From Ligustrum vulgare (lineage: Eukaryota; Streptophyta; Magnoliopsida; Lamiales; Oleaceae), in NCBI GenBank assembly GCA_963555705.1, contig OY743190.1, positions 35,756,929-35,820,928 on the forward strand: a stretch of 64,000 bases of DNA, read 5' to 3'. The position numbers and the translations under genes were made by a program. The notes below the pieces were generated by a model. The model had not been told where the DNA came from. It searched no databases and saw only the letters and a list, made by a program, of their open reading frames with translations. This document shows, in pieces, positions 1 to 12,218 of this stretch; positions within the stretch are counted from its first letter, which is position 1; each line of letters opens with the position of its first letter.

Positions 1-480
1 ATACTAGGATTTTTATACATATATCTTCACATACTTCGTGGAAAGCTAGTCAAGGGACTTCCAGTTAAAGAAAACTATATTAGAAGCCGTTCATGGATCT
101 ATTATCCAATTATTTTTTATTCGAATACGCTTATTGAAGTATCTGATCAATGATATGAGTCAAATATGTTTATTTGAAGTATTTGATTAATGGTGTAAGT
201 TGGATATATTTATGTGAATTACATGATTCATTATAAGTGAGTGGGATATGTTATTTAATTTGAATACATCTGTAGTTAATTATTTGACTTCATTATAAGT
301 GAGTGGAGTATTTTATATGAATAGATATGTTTAGTTAAATTATACCATTTTACTCAATGTAAGTTTACTAGGTTTACTGAATTCATTATGTGATGTATAT
401 CAAATCTACAACACGTAAGAACAATAATTCGACAATGGATTGTACTTAAGAAAACAAATGCATTTCTTATTTCATGAAGA
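1..480. other. AT-rich non-coding sequence
   Basis: No gene is visible. The stretch contains loose internal direct repeats; the phrase cattataagtgagtgg occurs near 231 and again near 291. It lies beyond the RNase H end of the neighbouring minus-strand retroelement and may be part of its decayed 3' region, but no LTR end could be recognised. Confidence 0.4.
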
Positions 481-1335
481 ACCTCTTAAATATGTGAAAA
501 TAGATAACCTAGTTGTCCATTGTCGGAGCGCATTAACCTTAGCAGAATAAACTTTCACCCCATTGGCAGACAAAACATATCCAAGAAACAAAATTGTATC
601 AGTAAAAATTACCCACTTATGAGGGGTTGCAACAAATTTCCCCTAGTGTAAAATAGGAAAAACCTCCCGCAAATGTTTACAATGAGACTCCTTTGACGCA
701 CTATAAACTAAGATATCATCACAGTATACAACAACACACTTACCCATAAATGGATGTAGTGCTTGGTTCATTACCTCCATGAACGTGCTCGGTGCATTGG
801 ATAATCCGAAGGGCATAACAAACCACTCAAACAATCTCTCCCTTGTCTTAAACGTTGTTTTCCACTCATCACTAGTGTGGACTTTGACTTGGCTGCAACC
901 GCTTTTCAAGTCAATCAGCTCCTGCAAAATGGTCAAGTAAATCATCAAGCCTTGGTATTGAAAAGTGATAACGGACTGTTATTTTGTTGATGGCTCTACT
1001 GTCTACACACATCCGATAAATCCTATCATTTTTTGGCACCAAAAGTGTGGGTACTGCACATGGGATGAGACTCTCTCTGATATAACCCTTTTGAACTAAC
1101 TCCTCCATCAGCCTCCTCAACTCCTTGTACTCAGCCAGGCTCATTCGATAATATGCATATGGTTAGATAGTGATACACTAGGTATCAAGTCAATCTGGTG
1201 TTGTATATCCCGGAAAGGAGGCAAACCCAGCGGTAGGTCTTCTGGGAATACATTGTGAAATTCAAACGCCAAGGCAATAGCTTTGGGGTGAAGACCTACC
1301 CCCTCGATTACCATGGGAACTATCGATACTCAAGT
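481..1335 (-). pseudogene. Ty3/gypsy reverse transcriptase relic, 3' half of a split element
   Basis: Read on the minus strand, this encodes a decayed reverse transcriptase. A segment near 911-1144 resembles the N-terminal RT block (PTLLVPKND, then MCVDSRAIN). It is followed at 643-948 by [13 protein letters not shown] and the catalytic box YCDDILVYS. After that comes a short piece (about 530-640) resembling the start of the RNase H connection (LGYVLSANGVKV). Frameshifts separate the pieces, so no functional protein is made. The gag and protease of the same element lie at 3610-4734; the two halves were separated by the solo LTR at 1336-3609. The wording of the RT block is typical of plant chromoviruses, but the clade was not determined. 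Confidence 0.8.
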
Positions 1336-3609
1336 TGTAACGCCCCGAGTTCTAAACACCTGGTTCATCACGTCATCGTCTTATCTAACTTTTAAAATAA
1401 TGATTTAGCAGAAGAATAATTAATTTTTCTCATAATTTACATCATTTAAATAAAACCAAATGGAAAATAAAATTTAATAATTTGGAATTTCTTGAAATAA
1501 CAATTGAAATCGCTCATTATTTTCTAAACAAAAAATCATTTAATATAGATATAAAATTTGGTAGCATTCAAAAATTGAAAATAAACTTTCTATTATTAAA
1601 TTATTATTGCCAACATGTCCATCACGTGCCTCCATCTCAAGTATCTGTAAACGTTTTAAAAAAAAAAAAAAAATGAATGAGCATTTCATAAAAATACTCA
1701 GTAGACTCATCACCAATAATTAATCTATAGAATAATTGAATACATAATTATGCAACTTATACAGTGACATCATCATCGTCATAGGCTCTTTTATTTTTAA
1801 AAATCATAGGCTCTTTAAAAATATAGGGTGTGGGTGGTCTTGTCTCATGCATTAAAGCACGTAAGTTATGCATAACAACATCATAATCTCGTCTCGTCTC
1901 ATCTCTTGCATTAAATGCATATAAATCACATAAAATCACATAATACATGCAATTATAATTTAAACTAATTAGTGGAGGCGAGTCTACCTTAATTCACACG
2001 TTTGAAAGTTGAGCGGGAATAATCACTTTATTCTTTTAAATCTCTGAACGCTTCGTCTAGCTAATAAGAAAATAAATTTTAAACTAGTATTTTGGAATTC
2101 AAAGGTTTTTTAAAATGAAAGAGTTTTTAAAAGAAGAATAAATGTTTAGGGTTTAAATTGAAAATTAAACATAGTTGCAATTTTAAAAGAGTTGAGACCA
2201 AAATAAATGATTTTGAAAACTATTGGGTTGACTCATATGTTTTAAATATCTTTAGGGTACTAAAAAATTTATTTTTCAAAATAGTTGGGGCTGAGATAAA
2301 TGATTTGCAAAACTTTAGAGCTAAATAAAACATTTCAAAAACTACAGGGACTGAATAAAAAGACTTTCAAAACTTGAGGGCTGATTAATAAAGCTCTTTT
2401 AAGACAAGGGGCTGAAATAAATATTTTTAAAACTTGAGGGCTAAGAGATAAATTTGTAAAATCAAAACCCGTTTTAAAAAAAAGAAATCCCTTTATCTCT
2501 GTCCATTTGAACCGAGTGAGCGAGAGGTTGCAGGTTGGGGACGAAGCTGTCGGTGCCTTCACCGGCGTTTGCAGGCAGTGATGCAGCCATCAAGGGGTGG
2601 TAACAACGGCGGGTGTATTGGGCGGCAGAAGGAGGACTAGGCGATTTCGGGTGCTAAGAACCGAAAGGAACCGAGGCTGAAAGTTGCGGTTTTGGGAATT
2701 TCTCCGGTGGTAACTTCCAGAATGGGCTGAGGTAAGGTATTGGGTTTATTGGTTTGTGTGTTTTTCTTGGGTTTGTTTCTTGGTGGTATTGGTGTTGATT
2801 GAGTGGATGTTTGAGGAAGGTAGTGGAGGGTTTGGCGATGGTTATGATGTGGCTCGGTGTATGGATGCTGTTGGTTGTGGTGGTGTATAACGGCGGTGGA
2901 TTGGGTGGTTGCATTCTGTTGATTGGGTTTTGTGTGGATGAAGGTAGTGAATCAATGGAGTTGAAATTTGCAGATTGTGGGATACTGATTAGAGGTTTGA
3001 GGCTCAACATTGGTTGAGGTTCGTGGTTCGGTTGAACTTTTTGAGAAGAGAAATTGAACTTTGAGAAATGTTGATGATTTTCTGCATGAATTGAACTGTG
3101 CAATCTTACCAAGAAGATGATTATGTACGTGAATGTTGATGGAGAATGTATGTGTATATATATAGATTGGTATGGGAAGTATTACAGTTGGAATAGAATT
3201 GTGAAACGTTGAATATGGAAAATTTGATTTAGAATAAGATTGTAAAAATTTGGGATACAAGAATACAAGTGCGAATAAAAGAGAATACCTTAATAATTGT
3301 TTAAAAGATAAAACTTGGATGAAAAATAAATTTAGATAATAATAAAATTGTACTTTGAAATTTTAGACTTAAAATAATTTGGATTTAAAATAAATAATAA
3401 TTTTGAACTCAAATTAATTTGGACTTGGACAACATTTAAAAATATGAAATTGGACTAGAAATCGAATTGGACTCAAATAATATTTTATTGGCTTGAAATA
3501 ATCAATATGGCTAGACGAACATGCTTTAATTTAAAAATAGGTTAAATTATAGCGACACGTTTTTGAGAAATTAAATATTTAATCAACTGAAAAATTCTCG
3601 GTCGCTACA
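1336..3609 (-). mobile_element. Solo LTR of a Ty3/gypsy element (2274 bp), TSD CAAGT
   Basis: The segment begins TGTAACGCCCCG and ends GGTCGCTACA, so it has TG...CA termini with a short inverted repeat. It is flanked by identical 5-bp repeats CAAGT (1331-1335 and 3610-3614). No primer-binding site or coding sequence lies inside. It interrupts a minus-strand gypsy element whose RT lies to the left and gag to the right. On the minus strand the LTR starts TGTAGCGACC and ends GGGGCGTTACA, like other chromovirus LTRs in this window, so minus is its likely sense. The open frames inside it (for example 2654-3112 and 2952-3260) are low-complexity and are not treated as genes. Confidence 0.85.
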
Positions 3610-4734
3610 CAAGTCGCCTCAGTTCCTCCTAAAAACAACGCAACACCCTCAGTCAACATCTCACGAACAAACAAGGATCTAGAAAGTAGATTATTATTGT
3701 CCCCTACTAAAGAGACACAAGGAATATCTTTAGAGGGTAGTAATACAATCTTCTTACCTGGAAAGGTGAAAGTATATGCGTTCCTCCGTTCCTCATGACA
3801 CACATCCCGATCAAATTTCCATTGTCAACCCAACAGATGATACGCGTCCATAAGTACTACATAACACCAAACACTACCATGGTTACACATTGCCAAATGA
3901 GAAAGGTACCAATGCATTTCTAGTAAGACAAATTTCATTACCTTTTCTCAACCATGCCTAGCTATAAGAAGCAGGGTGGGTTTCCTTGGTCAATTGCAAC
4001 TTCTGCACAGCAACTTCTGACATTATGTTTTAACAAAAGCCAGAATCGATGATGAACTTGCACACTCTTCCCCTAATGGTACATGTATACTGTAAAATAT
4101 TGTTTTACTGCAAAGTTATAGACGACCCCTTAGGTGCAAGGCGCGTCTGCTGCAGCAGAAATAGAGGTCCCGTGTCCCCTGTAAGTACCACTTCGACTTC
4201 TTCAACCTCATCCACCTCAATGATAGGATTGATAATATTTGTTTGGGTCGCTTCTCCAAACAACAAACCTAGGTGTGTTTGACCATGAGATGGATAGTCC
4301 CTCCTCAAATGGCCAAAATCGCCACAACCAAAACACTGACTACCACACTCGTCCACGAGTAGGAGCCCAACAAATCAAAGTCACAGTTGGAGAAGTCAGA
4401 GGCCGAGTGTTTTTATCAATGCCCCAACCCCTGAGATGGGAGATTGGAACAAACTAGATGTTGGATTTGGGGGCTTGTTGACGGCGACCACTAGTCTGAC
4501 CACTAGAATTGCCAACTCCCAAATGAAGCAATTGCTAAATTTCAGCCCGTAGTGCATGTTGATGAGGCTCAAACACAGATACTGGCAAAAACATGTTAAG
4601 AACATCCTGCAAATTCAATCATAACCCACCAATGTAGCTCCCTACCAACTGATCTTCTGATTCTCCCACATTATGCACTAGTAATTTGTAAAAATCTGTG
4701 GAGTAAGCATCTTTTGATTCTCCCACATCTTTTC
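3610..4734 (-). pseudogene. Ty3/gypsy gag and protease-region relic, 5' half of the split element
   Basis: On the minus strand, 4105-4356 encodes a CCHC zinc knuckle (CFGCGDFGHLRRDYP; the last cysteine has become tyrosine). It is preceded at about 4440-4680 by gag-like residues (ESEDQLVGSYIGGL, then LQDVLNMF). The part from about 4050 down to 3615 should correspond to the protease region, but no intact aspartate motif was seen. Multiple stops and shifts show it is dead. It joins the RT relic at 481-1335 once the solo LTR and one TSD copy are removed. It abuts the plus-strand relic at 4735 without a recognisable LTR of its own. Confidence 0.7.
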
Positions 4735-4797
4735 TACATTTAAAGTGAAAGGAAGTTAGAACTTCTAGGATTAGGATTCTAAATTTGGGGTGTTACG
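4735..4797 (+). repeat. 3' end of an LTR (truncated), same family as 9561-12213
   Basis: The last 60 or so bases before the primer-binding site (aaaggaagttag ... ttggggtgttacg) match the 3' end of the solo LTR at 9561-12213 (aaaggaaggtta ... ttggggtgttaca). Most of the 5' LTR is missing. Its terminal CA has decayed to CG. Confidence 0.6.
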
Positions 4798-4816
4798 TTT
4801 GGTTGTATCAGAGCTG
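4798..4816 (+). other. Decayed primer-binding site (initiator Met tRNA type)
   Basis: TTTGGTTGTATCAGAGCTG follows the LTR end directly. It resembles the plant Met-tRNA primer site TGGTATCAGAGC with a small insertion. Its position marks the start of the internal region of the relic at 4798-7177. Confidence 0.6.
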
Positions 4817-7177
4817 AAATTTTTAAAAGTAATTATGTACACTTTAAAAACTTATTTGAAAAGGTTCGGATACTGAGTTACGCGTCTAGTATATCCTCAT
4901 TGATCATCTGGTAAGGTTAATTTTGTTTAGATTGTTGATTACTAATTAATGTTTTGAGTATTGTTACTGTTGTACATTTCTAAAGGTTAATATGTAATGT
5001 TGTAAGTGAAAATTTAAGCACGTTGTTAGTGTTTATGACAAGTCTAGGTTATGTTAATGAGAAGCGAATATGAATGGTACTTTTAGTCATGAAGACTGCG
5101 CATGCATGAGTGTAGACATTGTCAAAGCAAGAAGTTGTGGGTGCATGGAATGTAGTGTCAAGCACTATGTATGTATGTGACGTACTTGCTACTATCATGT
5201 TTCATTATGGTGCTAACCACTCATTTGCTAGTCCCACATTTATTGAGGAATTGAGTTTTCCATTTGCGTGACTAGAGACTCAAGTTTGATTGTCAACACC
5301 GTCTAGAGCAAGGTTGAACTCAAAATATGTGTTGAGAGCCAAATCATAATTATTGGGAAGGGTGGATGATAGAATACGTAACACTAGATATCTATGATTT
5401 TGATGTCATATTTGGAATCGAATGGTTATCATAATATCTTGCTTTAATTGACTATCATGATAAGAAGGTGGTGTTTGAACCATTAATGAAACCCCTTTTT
5501 GGTTTGTTTGGGTTGAGATGAAACATTCTATTCTGATGGTACCTATGATGAAGGGTCTTTAGTTGATGAATAAGGGTTGTAAGGCTTACCTATATGCAGT
5601 AACTGAGGTTCCTAAGACAGACCCTTCCCTCGAACAAATTTCAATCATTCAAGAATATATAGATGTGTTTCTAGATGACCTTTATGATCTACTACCTTAA
5701 AGGGAGATTTAATTCATCATCAATTTATTGCCTCGGACAACTTCAGTATCCAAGCAACCATATTGGATAACACATGCCGAACTTAAAGAGCTCAAGAAGC
5801 AGATATAGGATCTCATGGACAAGGGTTTTGTTCGACCTAATTTTTCACAATGGGGTGCTCATGTGTTATTCGTGAAGAAGAAAGATGGATCCATGAGACT
5901 TTGCATAGACTATAGAGAGCCGAACAAGGTTACAATAAAGAATAAATATCCATTTCCAAGGATTGAGGATTTGTTTGATCAGCTTCAAGGTACGGGGTAT
6001 TTCTCTAAGATTGATCTACGCTTTGGTTACCATCAGTTGAGGATCAGAGAATATGACATTCCAAATACAGCTTTCAATACCAGATATGGGCATTATGACT
6101 TATTAGTGATGCTGTTTGGATTAACGAAATATGACATTACCAAATACAGTTGATTTGAGTAAGATTGAGGAAATCGGTTGATGCCTCTAATGTTAGAGAT
6201 GTTTGTAGTTTCTTTAGGTTAGCTAGTTACTATTGGAGATTCGTTGAGGGATTTTCTAAGATTGAGTCGACTTTGACCAAATTGACCAGAAAGGATACGA
6301 CATTTTAATGAAGCGTGGATTGTGAACTGAGCTTTGAGGAGTTAAAGACACGGTTGAAAATTGCGCCCATCTAAACAATCCTACAAGGTAATGAAGGTTT
6401 TGTAATCTACAACGATGCTTCATTCAAAGTGCTCGATTGTGTTCTTATGCAACATGGAAAGTGATTGCTTAAGCTTCTAGGAAAGTGAAAAGAGTACAAG
6501 AAGAATTGCTCAACTCATGATCTCAAGTTGGTAGGTGTCATATTTGCATTAAATAAATGGAGGCACTATCCTTACAAGGTCGGATGTTAGATGTACATCG
6601 ATCATAAAAGCTTCAAATACTACTTCACTTAGAATGTAACCGAACATGAGACAACGTAGATTGTTGGAATTTTTAAAGGATTATGACTGTGTAATTAACT
6701 ATCATCCTAGCAGGGCTAATGTTATGGCCGACTCACTTAGCAGAAAAAAGTCAAGAACAATAGCTACCTGCTAGTAGATATTCAAATGCCTGATTTAGAA
6801 ATCATTCCTAAAGGTAAATTAGGTTATCTTTCCATGACTTTGGAACTGACACTTCTTAAGAAGATCAAAGCTCAACAGTCTGAGGACCTTTGAATATTAA
6901 AAGTTCTTATCAAGATTACTGAGGGAAAGTGCACTGATCTTATTATCATAAATAGATGGTACTCTTCGGCATGGTAGTTAATTAGTTGTCCCTAACAATA
7001 ATGAGTTGAAACAAGAAATTATGAAAGAAACTCATAACACTCTTTACTCAATTTACCCTGGAACTACTAAGAAGGCTCGAGATTTTATGAAACATTTTTG
7101 GTTGGTTGGTATGAGTCAGGAGGTGACAGATTATATTCAGCATTGTCTCGTTTGTCAGCAAGTTAAGGAAAAACACT
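4817..7177 (+). pseudogene. Tekay-like chromovirus pol relic
   Basis: Fragments occur in the usual order for a gypsy polyprotein. There is a protease-like piece near 5215-5500 (NHSFASPTFIEEL, then YDFDVIFGIEWL). The RT N-terminal block is at 5815-6153 ([34 protein letters not shown]). The RT/RNase H connection is near 6190-6300 ([15 protein letters not shown]). The RNase H tail is near 6660-6760 ([20 protein letters not shown]), and the integrase zinc-finger part is near 7030-7177 (HCLVCQQVK). Gag is missing. The RT box with the catalytic aspartates is deleted: the frame breaks off after [10 protein letters not shown], next to a short duplicated phrase (atatgacatt). The integrase is cut at about 7177. 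It belongs with the LTR end and primer site at 4735-4816. Confidence 0.8.
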
Positions 7178-8063
7178 AAACCACCCTCCGACCTATTTTT
7201 TTATTAGGTTGAGCCATTCAAAGTTTATCCTCATGCGGGCCAGGAGCTAACATTAAAATTAAATAGTACATGGAAGGAGGAGGACATAGACCTAACCTCC
7301 AAGAATGTAACAAAAGGAAATTAAGGTACTGAAAGCAATAAACTTCTTATGCACGAAATTGGGGACCTTTGCACAGCCTTCCAACCACATAATTCATTGC
7401 TCTATCATTAAATTCTTGGAGGCAAAGATCAAGACAAAGGCTTGGGGACTGAAGATTATCAACGGGGAGCGAATTCTTGGTGCAAGACTTCCTCTTCTCT
7501 TGTTAATACGATAAACTCAACATGCGTAATATTTAATTTTACTGCATATTTATTTCTTTATTGATGAATTGTTAATTACAAAGTTCGGATATTGGATGCA
7601 ACAGGTTTTACACTTTTAATTCTATATCTATAGTTTTGCACTTTAATTGCATGTGTTGATTTTATTTTGTATTTAATACATGAATTAATTCATGTCTAAT
7701 TCATGATTTAATGGGTGTTTTCACAATCCGAGAGGGGAATTTCATGTGCATAAGTGAATTCGATCGAGCACTATAATAGGAATAAAACTAGATGATTGAA
7801 ATTAAGAGTATTGACTATGTGAAATCGGATATCCCAACACTTATAAACGTCAGTTTAGAATATTATTTAAATTTCTTTTCTTTTATTTTGATTTTTAGTT
7901 TAGTTCCCTTCCAAATCCATAAATTCTACCTTTCAAATAAGACTAGACTAACAATTTCGACATTTAATTACAATCTGTGTGAGTTCAATATTCGGACTCA
8001 AAAAGTCCACTTTATTACTTGGATGCAATATCTTACACTTGCAATTAGCACACATCATGCATA
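7178..8063 (+). other. Unassigned retroelement-like sequence with an LTR-end motif
   Basis: No gene is recognised. The last part (about 8000-8060) reads tccactttattacttggatgcaa...ttacacttgcaa. The same phrase occurs near the 3' end of the LTR at 36980-38380 and, in reverse, at the left end of the solo LTR at 24385. This is therefore probably the 3' end of a related LTR whose start could not be fixed. The 90-codon frame at 7792-8064 lies in this AT-rich part and looks fortuitous. Confidence 0.4.
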
Positions 8064-8725
8064 AAACCGCCTTTAGGTGCCCTTGAGCCTTGGGATGCTT
8101 TGAATGGGAAATCATGCATTTCGGCCTGAAAAATGCTACGGCCCTCCTACCAAAGAGCGATGAACTTAATTTTTCATGACATGATAAGCGAATTTGTTGA
8201 AGTCTATGTAGATGATATAGTGGTCAAATCACTTAAAGAAGAAGACCATTGTCAACAATTAAAATGCTCAACGTTTTATCTCCAATTGTGCAAGGCAAAC
8301 GAAAGCTTTTTCGCCTGTTTAAAAGCTGAAAAATCAAAACGACTTCATCTGGAAGGAAGAACATCAAAAGGCTTTTGATAACCTGAAGACTTATTTGTCA
8401 AGTCCACATGTGCTTGTGTCACCTATCCAAGGAAGGCCAATGAAATTCTACATATCGGTTGAACAAGAATCCATAACGACGGTATGTAAAATGGAGAATA
8501 TGAAATGGGAGATAAAAAGGTACAACATGATTCGAAAAATTATAGAGGAACATAAGGCAAAGTGGCGGAATACAAATGGCCAGGTACAAGCATGATAAGC
8601 TTGAAGGTCTAAATCTTAGAAAAGGGAGAAATCAGAATGCCAAAAATCATGTAAAGAAATAGATATTTTGGAAAATGGTACAAAAATAATAAATTGATAT
8701 TAATTTCACCATATTGGGGGGTAAT
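8064..8725 (+). pseudogene. Tat/Retand-like Ty3 reverse transcriptase fragment
   Basis: The frame at 8133-8378 carries YQRAMNLIFHDMISEFVEVY and then VDDIVVKS, the catalytic YVDD box in wording typical of the plant Tat/Ogre/Retand lineage. Just upstream, the phrase for FGLKNA is still readable in another frame. Downstream, about 8330-8470 reads as the thumb/connection (KEEHQKAFDNLKTYLSSPHV). RNase H and integrase are absent: the sequence passes almost directly to a polypurine tract (ttggggggtaat, 8714-8725) and the LTR at 8726. This is an internally deleted element remnant. Confidence 0.75.
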
Positions 8726-9385
8726 TGTTGACGCCCAAAAATACCCGATTTAGACGCCCAACACAAAAGGCCCAAAACATTGGAGCCCATTGTGGATGAA
8801 AGGGCGATGTAAGAGAAGCTGAGCTACTGGGCGGTCACTAAGGTACTAGGGAGATAGGACAAGGGGGACTAGGAAACCAAGCAAGAATAAAATTGAAAGA
8901 AGCCGTATTTGGTACTTATCCCACGGCTCGCTCGGTCAATCATTGGAAATACCCATATAGTGGACAGTTAAGGGGAACCGTGGAAGTTATTTGGAGCAAT
9001 ATAGTAGAAATCAGTTACATAAAGAAGTGGGCGACGGTTATGCAACGTGATAAGTGGCAGTTATTCCAAGCTAGTTACAAGTCAATGTGGCAAATCAAAA
9101 ATTTGAATGGTAGAAGAGATTGTTAGATTGTCTGTATATATAGTAAAAACTTAGGCATTTTATAGCATCAATCAATCAACTCTCAAATAGAGATTATGTA
9201 ATTATCTTTATCTTTACTTTTCCATGTCAAAATTCTAGTTTAATTTGTGTGCTCCCTTGGAGGCGTTTTGTCTTCACTGTAATCTTCATAAATAAAGTAC
9301 CCTTCATTGGAACTTTGTCTCGAGAGGTTTTTGTTCCTCACACACTCGTCTGATTCCATTGTAATTGTTAGCGAGAACCCGCACA
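8726..9385 (+). mobile_element. 3' LTR of the Tat/Retand-like element (660 bp)
   Basis: It starts TGTTGACGCCC straight after a purine tract (ttggggggtaat) and ends GAACCCGCACA, so the termini are TG...CA. The positions fit a 3' LTR that follows the RT fragment at 8064-8725. The matching 5' LTR was not found, so the TSD cannot be checked. Confidence 0.65.
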
Positions 9386-9560
9386 AAATAGTACATATCA
9401 GAGATATGGACTCTAACCTCTGATGACTTTTCTGCCAGCGACATCAAGTACTTCATCCCCAAGGAGATCGTCCAATTTAATGGCTAAGGGTTCAATGTCA
9501 TCGACCGTCTGCCTATCCTTTCAAAGGGCTACAAGACAGGCTTGTTCTTCATTGAACTTC
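9386..9560 (+). other. Unrecognised coding-like flank, left part
   Basis: Plus-strand reading gives a plausible short peptide run (GFNVIDRLPILSKGYKTGLF) that continues across the solo LTR at 9561-12213 into 12219 onwards (RDHPLMPQALDV). The base composition is more GC-rich than the surroundings. The family is not recognised; it may be an old element or a gene fragment into which the solo LTR inserted. Confidence 0.3.
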
Positions 9561-10422
9561 TGTAATACCACTTTTAATTTTTACATGCTTTCTTGAATAT
9601 CACGCAATTTCTATGTTGATACTATGATGAATTATTTATTTGGTAATTATTATCAATAATAGTTTGAATTATTTTGTAGTGGAAAGAGTTGGACGCCGTC
9701 TCAATCAATGTACCAATTAGAAAGTTTGTAAATTATTCATGTGCAATTTTATGTGTGATTATTAATGTTAATTACTAATCTTGCTATTTTCTATTTAATT
9801 GAGTTGTAAGTTGCCTATATTGCCTTAGATTGAAATTAAGAATACGTGTTACTACACTTTCTAAAAATTTAGAAATCTTTGCAATTAAATTCCCAATTTA
9901 TAAGAGTTGAGCGACTGATTTGAAATTACCAAAACTTAAACATTTAAACCTAGCCCCAACCCTCACTCCGCTGTCTCTCTCTCCCTCACCTCGCACACCC
10001 GATTTCCTCAACTCTCTCTACGCCTTGTCTTCTCTAGTCGGGGATCACCCCCGGTCACCACCGCCCCCACCACGATAAGGTAACCTACTTCTCCCATCCC
10101 CATTCTTTTTCCTCGACTACACAGGCACAGACGAATGACAGCGCACACAGGTTTTCACACACACTCATAGACAATTACATTTATTGATTTGTATGTGTGT
10201 ATAGATGTATATATGTGTATGTGTATGTGCATGTGCTCAAGTTCACTTCTAATTTTTAGATTTTGGAATGTATGAATTCAATTGTTAATTAACGGTTAGG
10301 GTAATTTTGGATTAAAAATTTTAAATTTCAAATTTGGACTTGTCTAGATTTCGAATTTTAAGTTGTTAATTTGAGATGTTGGACATTGTGTGTCTTTGTG
10401 TGTGTGTCTCTCTCTCTATATA

Positions 10423-10492
<70 letters not shown>

Positions 10493-12213
10493 TTTGTTTA
10501 AATTTGAATAGTTTAATTGAGTTTCCGTTATTTTGGGTAGATTTGACAATTTCAAATTTATGAGATTAGTTAACTGTTTAAATTTTAACCTTTGGATAGA
10601 AATTTGTAATTTTCAGATTTAAGAGTTTATTTGGAACTTTAAGTTGGAATTTCAAATTTTGGAAAAGTAGGTTTTTTTGATTGATTTTAATTTAAATTGA
10701 GACCTTAATTATAATTTCACATTCTTATGCAATTTAGGGATCTAAAATGTAATGTTTTGGGAATTGGAAGTATGAAAGGATTTTTTTAAATTGGTTTGAT
10801 GTGCTTTAGTCTTAATGTAAGGTCACATTGGGTTAAATTGAAGTTTTAACTTTTGTTAGGAGTATTGTTAGTTTTAAAAAAAGAGGTTAATTGATGTGTT
10901 TTGAACTAAAAGCATATTTTATTAATGAATGGAAATAATTAGAAGAATTGGTACATTGATGTCACGGGTATCTGAGACTCTTCCACTTGCAAATCAAGAT
11001 AACGGTAAATACTAAGATCGTCAGGTAAGTAAACTTCCCCTATTTCCATCACAGTTGAATGTTTAATATGGAATTAATGTGCTTAATTGACATTCGTGTT
11101 GATTACCTAATTTTGATGCTTTTGATTTATGATATGCAAGTATGAGTATTTAAGTAATGTCCAAGCATGCACGTTATCATGTCATTACAGCATCAAGCAT
11201 GCATTGGCATCGAAATTGGGAAGTCAAATATTTTAATGAAAGAAATGTGTCAAGGTGCAAATTTGTTCAAAAGTTATGTATCCCAAGTTTTTCAAGAAAG
11301 AATGGGTGTACTTCTATGTCATGAAAGATGTGAGTGGGAAATGGGGCGCGGGGGACCGGCGTACCCGAATGTAATGAGCCGATTTACGGTGGAATAAATG
11401 TTTATTGCTTTGCAATTTTACTTGTAAATGTGATCTTGTTCCAAATAAGAATTGCCCACTGTTATCTGATTGACTAGAAGATACATCAAGTGAGCTCACG
11501 ATGGAAATGAAGTAAAAGTTTAAAATGTGTAAGTGAAAGTTTGAAAAGTTTGAAAGTTTTGGAAAGTACAGTAAATGGGGATACATAGTTCGAATTGTTT
11601 AAAGCATTTCATATCATAAGCATGCATCACTTGCACGAAGTTTTCTTGCTGAGCTTTAGCTCTCCCCAATCCCTCCCCAATATTTCAAGTGATGAAAGCT
11701 AGATGATATGAGGAGAGCATTTGGTGGTAGACTCAGACAGTACCCGCTTCCATTCCTTTTTAATAAAGTTAATTTAGAATTTACTTAAGTTTCTCATTAA
11801 TTATTTCTTATTCATTCATTATTGATAATTGTTTGGTTGGAATTAGTTTAAATAAGTTATGGTATTTCTAGTATTGTTTATATTATCACTTATTTCACTT
11901 AATTGTAGTTTATTGATATAAAAATTTTGTGTGGAGGAGTTTGGGATTTATTTTGGAATAGTGTGGTGATGTGGGAGTTTGATATAGAATTGTGGTTGAA
12001 TGTTGAATGAGTTTAGATTCATTCTTTTAAAATGGTTATGATGTCTCTTTACATGTTGGTTAAGTCCAATTTATAGAGGAGATTCTGCCGAAATTTGTGT
12101 AAAATTTTATAACAGAAAAATGAAATTTTTGATGTTTAAATGATTTGTTTCCGCATTTAAGTAAAGGAAGGTTAACACATCTAAGTTTAAGATTTTAAAC
12201 TTGGGGTGTTACA
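9561..12213 (+). mobile_element. Solo LTR of a Ty3/gypsy element (2653 bp), TSD ACTTC
   Basis: Termini are TGTAATACCACTT and TTGGGGTGTTACA. Identical 5-bp repeats ACTTC flank it (9556-9560 and 12214-12218). No primer site follows it and no polypurine tract precedes it, as expected for a solo LTR. Inside are a CT-rich leader-like part (about 9955-10030), a (CT)n(AT)n microsatellite (10408-10485) and a GCTGAG...TAGCTC motif near 11650 that recurs in the other chromovirus LTRs at a similar distance from the 3' end. The latter suggests plus is the sense strand. It is related, in inverted orientation, to the solo LTR at 16101-18696. Confidence 0.88.
10408..10485. repeat. Microsatellite (CT)n/(AT)n
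   Basis: Runs of ctctct are followed by about 23 consecutive AT units inside the solo LTR. The short open frame reading through it on the minus strand (10358-10555) is just the repeat and is not a gene. Confidence 0.9.
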
Positions 12214-12218
12214 ACTTC

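Noticed and set aside
2654..3260. Overlapping minus-strand frames of 152 and 102 codons and a plus-strand frame at 2799
   Set aside because: They are low-complexity translations of a solo LTR with no known domain.
10358..10555. Minus-strand ORF with an IYIYIY run
   Set aside because: Direct translation of an AT microsatellite.
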